A stretch of DNA of 64,000 bases from Halonotius roseus (GTDB lineage Archaea; Halobacteriota; Halobacteria; Halobacteriales; Haloferacaceae), in the NCBI RefSeq assembly GCF_006861655.1, contig NZ_SESI01000003.1, positions 62,001 through 126,000 on the forward strand, in the 5' to 3' direction. Position 1 is the first letter of the stretch. Each line of letters starts with the position of its first letter. A program made the translations under genes and the position numbers. Under the pieces are notes generated by a model. It ran no database searches. It was not told where the DNA came from and saw nothing but the letters and a program-made list of their open reading frames with translations. Shown here in pieces: positions 61,159 through 64,000 of the stretch.

Positions 61159-63132
61159 CTACTCGCTGATCGTCGTTTCGCTGATTCGAACGCCCTTACC
61201 AGCTAAGTGCCGCATCTGTCGCTGGGCGAAATCCTCCTCGCGGCTGCCGCGGGTCGCCAGCACGTACAGCACCGCGTTGCCAACGGGGCGCATCGTCCGG
61301 CCGGCGCGCTGGGTGCCCTGCCGCCGGGAACCGCCGAGCCCGGAGGCGACGATAGCGAGTTCGGCGTTCGGGAGGTCGATCCCCTCGTCGGCGATCCGCG
61401 AGACGACGAGCGTTCGCTGCTCGCCGTCGCGGAACGCGGCGAACTGGCGTTGGCGTTCGTGGTGGGCCGTTTCGCCGCTGATGAACGGCACGTCGAGTGC
61501 CTCGGCGATCTCATCGCCCTGATCGAGATAGTCGACGAAGATCAGCGTCTTCGCGTCAGGATGTCGTCCACGGAGCGCGCGAATCTCGTCGATTTTGGCG
61601 GGGTTTTGGGCCGCGATGCGGTGGCGGTCGTTGGTGTCGGCACTGCTGTATGCGTTTTTCGCGTCGTCGTCGCGCCACGGCACATAGCGAATCTGCACCT
61701 CGGGTTCGGCGACGAAGCCGGCCTCGAACAGTGCGGCCCAGTCGGTACCGATCGGCGGGCCGATGAGGGTGAAGATCTCTTTTTCCTTGTCGTCTTCCCG
61801 TACGGGTGTTGCCGACAAACCCAGCCGATGCGCGGCCTGTAGCTGGGTACTCCGGCGAAAGATCGGACTCGGGATATGCTGCACCTCGTCGTAGACGATG
61901 AGCCCCCAGCCACGAGAATCGAACAGCTGGCGGTGGCGATCCATGCCGGCCGTCTGGTAGGTGGCGATAGTGACCGGGCGAATCTCCTTCGTTCCGCCGT
62001 GGTACTCACCGATGTCGGCGTCGGTCAGCGTCGCGTGCGTCGTCAACTCTTCGCGCCACTGGGCGGCGAGTTCGCGGCTCGGCACGAGGATCAGCGTCTC
62101 GCCCCCAACGGCGACGAGCGCGGCGATGGCAGCGATGGTCTTTCCGCTGCCGGGCGGGCCGACGAAAACGCCAGCCTGTTGATCGAGGAAGGTGTCGACC
62201 CACGCCTGCTGGTACTCTCGGAGCGTCGCCGTCAACTCCGCGTCGAGGGCGTCGCCGGTGTCGAGCTCGCGGTCGTCGGCGACCGGGTATCCCGCCTCGT
62301 AGAGCACCCGTTTGACGGTGGCGACCTCGTCGCTGTTGACCCACGCTTCGGTGTCGGAGATCGGTGCGCGCAACGCGTCCTCAGGGAGTTTCTGCTCGGC
62401 GACGTTGCCCATCAAGTTCTCGTTGGCCGCTTCAAGAACCGTATAGCCGTCATCGTGGGTTCGCAGGATGAACTGGCTGGCGCGCTCCCATTGGGCGGTC
62501 ACCCACTCGTCGAGATGCGGCGACTCACGGGGCAACACCGAGTGCATCGCCGCCAACAACTCCTCAAGTTCGTCGTACGGCGCGGCCCAGATGTCCTCTT
62601 GACGAATTCGGTAGAGATAGCCGCGGGTGCCGGGTTCGGTGCCGGTCGAATCGACGAGATGGGCGAACTGCGCGAGTTGCGCGCGGGTGTACTGGGTTGG
62701 CTCGTCGACGACGATCTCCCGGCGGGTCGGAAAGAGAACGACGCGCTCGCGGCCCGCGAGGTCGCCGACGGTCGCGGGATACCAGACGACAGGATCGTGT
62801 TCAACGTCGGCACTGTCGAGCTTGCCGGCGGTTTCGAGCGCGGCGAGTCCCTCTTGGGCTTCCTCGCGGCTACAATCGAGCCGACGGGCGACTTGGCTGG
62901 CCGTAAGCACCGGTCGCTCCTCGGCGTCAACGACCTCGTAGAAGTCATCCAGCGAGAGCGACGACGCCGGGAGGTCAGTTATCTCGGCGTCATCCGGACG
63001 GTCACCTTCATCGGCAGCGTCGTCGGTAGCGTCGGCAGCCTCGTCAGCAACGTCGACATCGTCGCCATCAGTTGCGGGAGAGATATCGGGAGATGACTCG
63101 CCGTCGTCGACATCGCGGTCGGGATCGGTCAT
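61159..63132 (-). CDS. XPB/Rad25-type DNA helicase
   Basis: A 657-residue superfamily 2 helicase. After an acidic low-complexity N terminus (about 50 residues) and a winged-helix-like and RED/damage-recognition region, the helicase core has Walker A GPPGSGKT (near residue 324), the Walker B region VYDEVQHI (DEVQ, where XPB usually has DEVH), motif III LGLSATPVRED, and the C-terminal RecA lobe with VVSRIADEGIDLPNA and QRAGRTMRP. Archaeal XPB is thought to act in nucleotide excision repair and transcription. The ATG at 63132 is preferred over one nine residues upstream. Confidence 0.9.
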   Translation of the reverse strand: MTDPDRDVDDGESSPDISPATDGDDVDVADEAADATDDAADEGDRPDDAEITDLPASSLSLDDFYEVVDAEERPVLTASQVARRLDCSREEAQEGLAALETAGKLDSADVEHDPVVWYPATVGDLAGRERVVLFPTRREIVVDEPTQYTRAQLAQFAHLVDSTGTEPGTRGYLYRIRQEDIWAAPYDELEELLAAMHSVLPRESPHLDEWVTAQWERASQFILRTHDDGYTVLEAANENLMGNVAEQKLPEDALRAPISDTEAWVNSDEVATVKRVLYEAGYPVADDRELDTGDALDAELTATLREYQQAWVDTFLDQQAGVFVGPPGSGKTIAAIAALVAVGGETLILVPSRELAAQWREELTTHATLTDADIGEYHGGTKEIRPVTIATYQTAGMDRHRQLFDSRGWGLIVYDEVQHIPSPIFRRSTQLQAAHRLGLSATPVREDDKEKEIFTLIGPPIGTDWAALFEAGFVAEPEVQIRYVPWRDDDAKNAYSSADTNDRHRIAAQNPAKIDEIRALRGRHPDAKTLIFVDYLDQGDEIAEALDVPFISGETAHHERQRQFAAFRDGEQRTLVVSRIADEGIDLPNAELAIVASGLGGSRRQGTQRAGRTMRPVGNAVLYVLATRGSREEDFAQRQMRHLAGKGVRISETTISE

Positions 63133-63200
63133 TGGGTGAGCAAGGCTGTCGAGCCACAAACCCGTTGTGACCGACGGTGGGCGGCCGAGGGATCGACGAC

Positions 63201-63839
63201 CTACCGCCGGCAGTGTCGCCGTTTCAGGTCGTCCTTCGAGCGAAACTGACCGTCGCAGTCGACACAGCTGACAGCTCTCTCACCGGCCGCGGTGACGACG
63301 CGGTGGCCGCCGATCTCGAAGGCGCGATCGACCGATCGCGGGCGGATGCGATCCGGGATCTGCTCGTCGCGGTGGCCGCTGAGATCCGCCCGTAGCCGGA
63401 TCGTTTGGAGATCCGTCTCGTTCCATCTGGCCTCCGCACGCGCGGTTTCCCAGTCGTCGATCGCCGTCCAGCCGGTGACAACGACCGGCGACTGCGTTTC
63501 GGTGTCGCCTACGACGATCACGTATCTAACACCGTGTTTCACGAGCGCGAACCGCCAGCCGTCGGTCGTGTTCCACCGAAGCTGTCCCTGTTTGATCGCC
63601 TCGGCGACGATCGGGACGGACACATACCGGCCCTGCTGGTGCAGTCGCTGCCGGAAGTGGTCTGTGTGGGCATACACCGCGGGCGTTCGCGGTGGGGGAT
63701 CCTCGGGAGAACGGTGCCGGCTTGGCGGGGCGGCACTCGGTTCGGCGCGGCCGACCGCGTCGGCGTACGCCGTCGGTTCGGGAAGCGACCTACCGCCGGG
63801 CGTCTCCTCGACACCCGGACTGGGCTGTCTGGATGCCAC
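63201..63839 (-). CDS. Unknown protein with DUF4258-like domain and C2HC-type finger
   Basis: A 212-residue protein. Residues about 60 to 135 have FRQRLHQQGRYVSVPIVAEAIKQGQLRWNTTDGWRFALVKHGVRYVIVVG, a layout that recalls small DUF4258/RelE-like domains. The C terminus has CVDCDGQFRSKDDLKRRHC, a possible C-x2-C, H, C zinc site. The N-terminal 50 residues are proline-rich and disordered. Function is unknown. It precedes the helicase gene by 68 bp on the same strand. Confidence 0.6.
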   Translation of the reverse strand: MASRQPSPGVEETPGGRSLPEPTAYADAVGRAEPSAAPPSRHRSPEDPPPRTPAVYAHTDHFRQRLHQQGRYVSVPIVAEAIKQGQLRWNTTDGWRFALVKHGVRYVIVVGDTETQSPVVVTGWTAIDDWETARAEARWNETDLQTIRLRADLSGHRDEQIPDRIRPRSVDRAFEIGGHRVVTAAGERAVSCVDCDGQFRSKDDLKRRHCRR

Positions 63840-63913
63840 TACGTGAACGTATCACAGGGAGGAATATAAGCTTTCATGCAACATCGGGTGGCCCCGACCG
63901 TCTTCCCGGAAGT

Positions 63914-64000
63914 TTAGCCGAGCAGGCCAAGTTCGTCGATGCGGTCGACGATCCGCTCGACAGCCGCACTCGCGTCGTCGACGGTCTTCCCGCCGGTGAT
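63914..64000 (-). CDS. tbp: TATA-binding protein, C-terminal end only
   Basis: The window begins inside this gene on its upstream side. The visible 28 residues (ITGGKTVDDASAAVERIVDR then IDELGLLG and stop) match the end of archaeal TATA-binding protein, whose second repeat closes with the pattern VITGGK-x-x-x-D-A-x-x-A and ELGLL. The rest lies beyond 64000. Haloarchaea often have several copies. Confidence 0.7.
   Translation of the reverse strand: MTGGKTVDDASAAVERIVDRIDELGLLG

Overview
The window is about 64 kb of chromosome from an extremely halophilic archaeon (class Halobacteria). Supporting signs are the high GC content, strongly acidic predicted proteins, leaderless-looking promoters, and archaeal marker genes: the TATA-binding protein at the right edge, an XPB-type helicase, nascent polypeptide-associated complex protein (NAC), archaeal SepF, Tsr3, TrmI and a folylpolyglutamate synthase/dihydropteroate synthase fusion. 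I saw no rRNA, tRNA, CRISPR array or complete insertion sequence. Most of the window is ordinary core genome.

Layout. 1-6.5 kb: a truncated heavy-metal P-type ATPase, small membrane and RNA-modification genes, sepF, a PrsW-type protease and an eIF-2B-like protein. 6.6-10.9 kb: succinate dehydrogenase genes sdhC-D-B, then an unusual 762-bp spacer, then sdhA. 11.0-11.6 kb: a two-gene, lower-GC, toxin-antitoxin-like pair. 11.6-20.8 kb: a histidine phosphatase, a regulator, msrB-msrA, an enoyl-CoA hydratase, a secreted bactofilin-like membrane protein, bioB, a DHH phosphoesterase and gnd. 20.8-28.9 kb: a membrane-anchored ferredoxin, dihydrofolate reductase, a GMC oxidoreductase, FolC-FolP and a Gfo/Idh/MocA oxidoreductase. 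29.0-30.7 kb: a low-GC gene for a putative SAP plus FokI-like nuclease lying between two Gfo/Idh/MocA genes; it is the clearest accessory gene here.

32-40 kb: a large GAF/PAS histidine kinase, then lactate permease with an FAD/Fe-S D-lactate dehydrogenase, a lactate uptake and oxidation unit. 40-43 kb: a minus-strand run with a class V aminotransferase, small unknown genes and trmI-nac. 43-48 kb: methylmalonyl-CoA mutase large subunit and methylmalonyl-CoA epimerase, separated by two histidine kinase genes. 48-60.7 kb: metallopeptidases, acylphosphatase, a GT81-like glycosyltransferase, Nudix hydrolase, a PadR regulator, an Hsp20-like protein with a small zinc-ribbon gene, a radical SAM/HhH protein overlapping a YkgJ-type cysteine-cluster gene, a DHH phosphoesterase, an HPP membrane protein, a stand-alone protein resembling the MgsA/WRNIP1 C-terminal region, and a class V aminotransferase. 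60.8-61.1 kb: a roughly 310-bp palindromic repeat element with terminal inverted repeats and perfect hairpins. 61.2-64 kb: an XPB-like helicase, an unknown protein with a C-terminal zinc-finger-like motif, and the last codons of a TATA-binding protein gene.

Possible novelties are the FokI-like/SAP nuclease, the palindromic element, the small toxin-antitoxin-like pair and the split succinate dehydrogenase operon. No large multi-gene defence island is visible.
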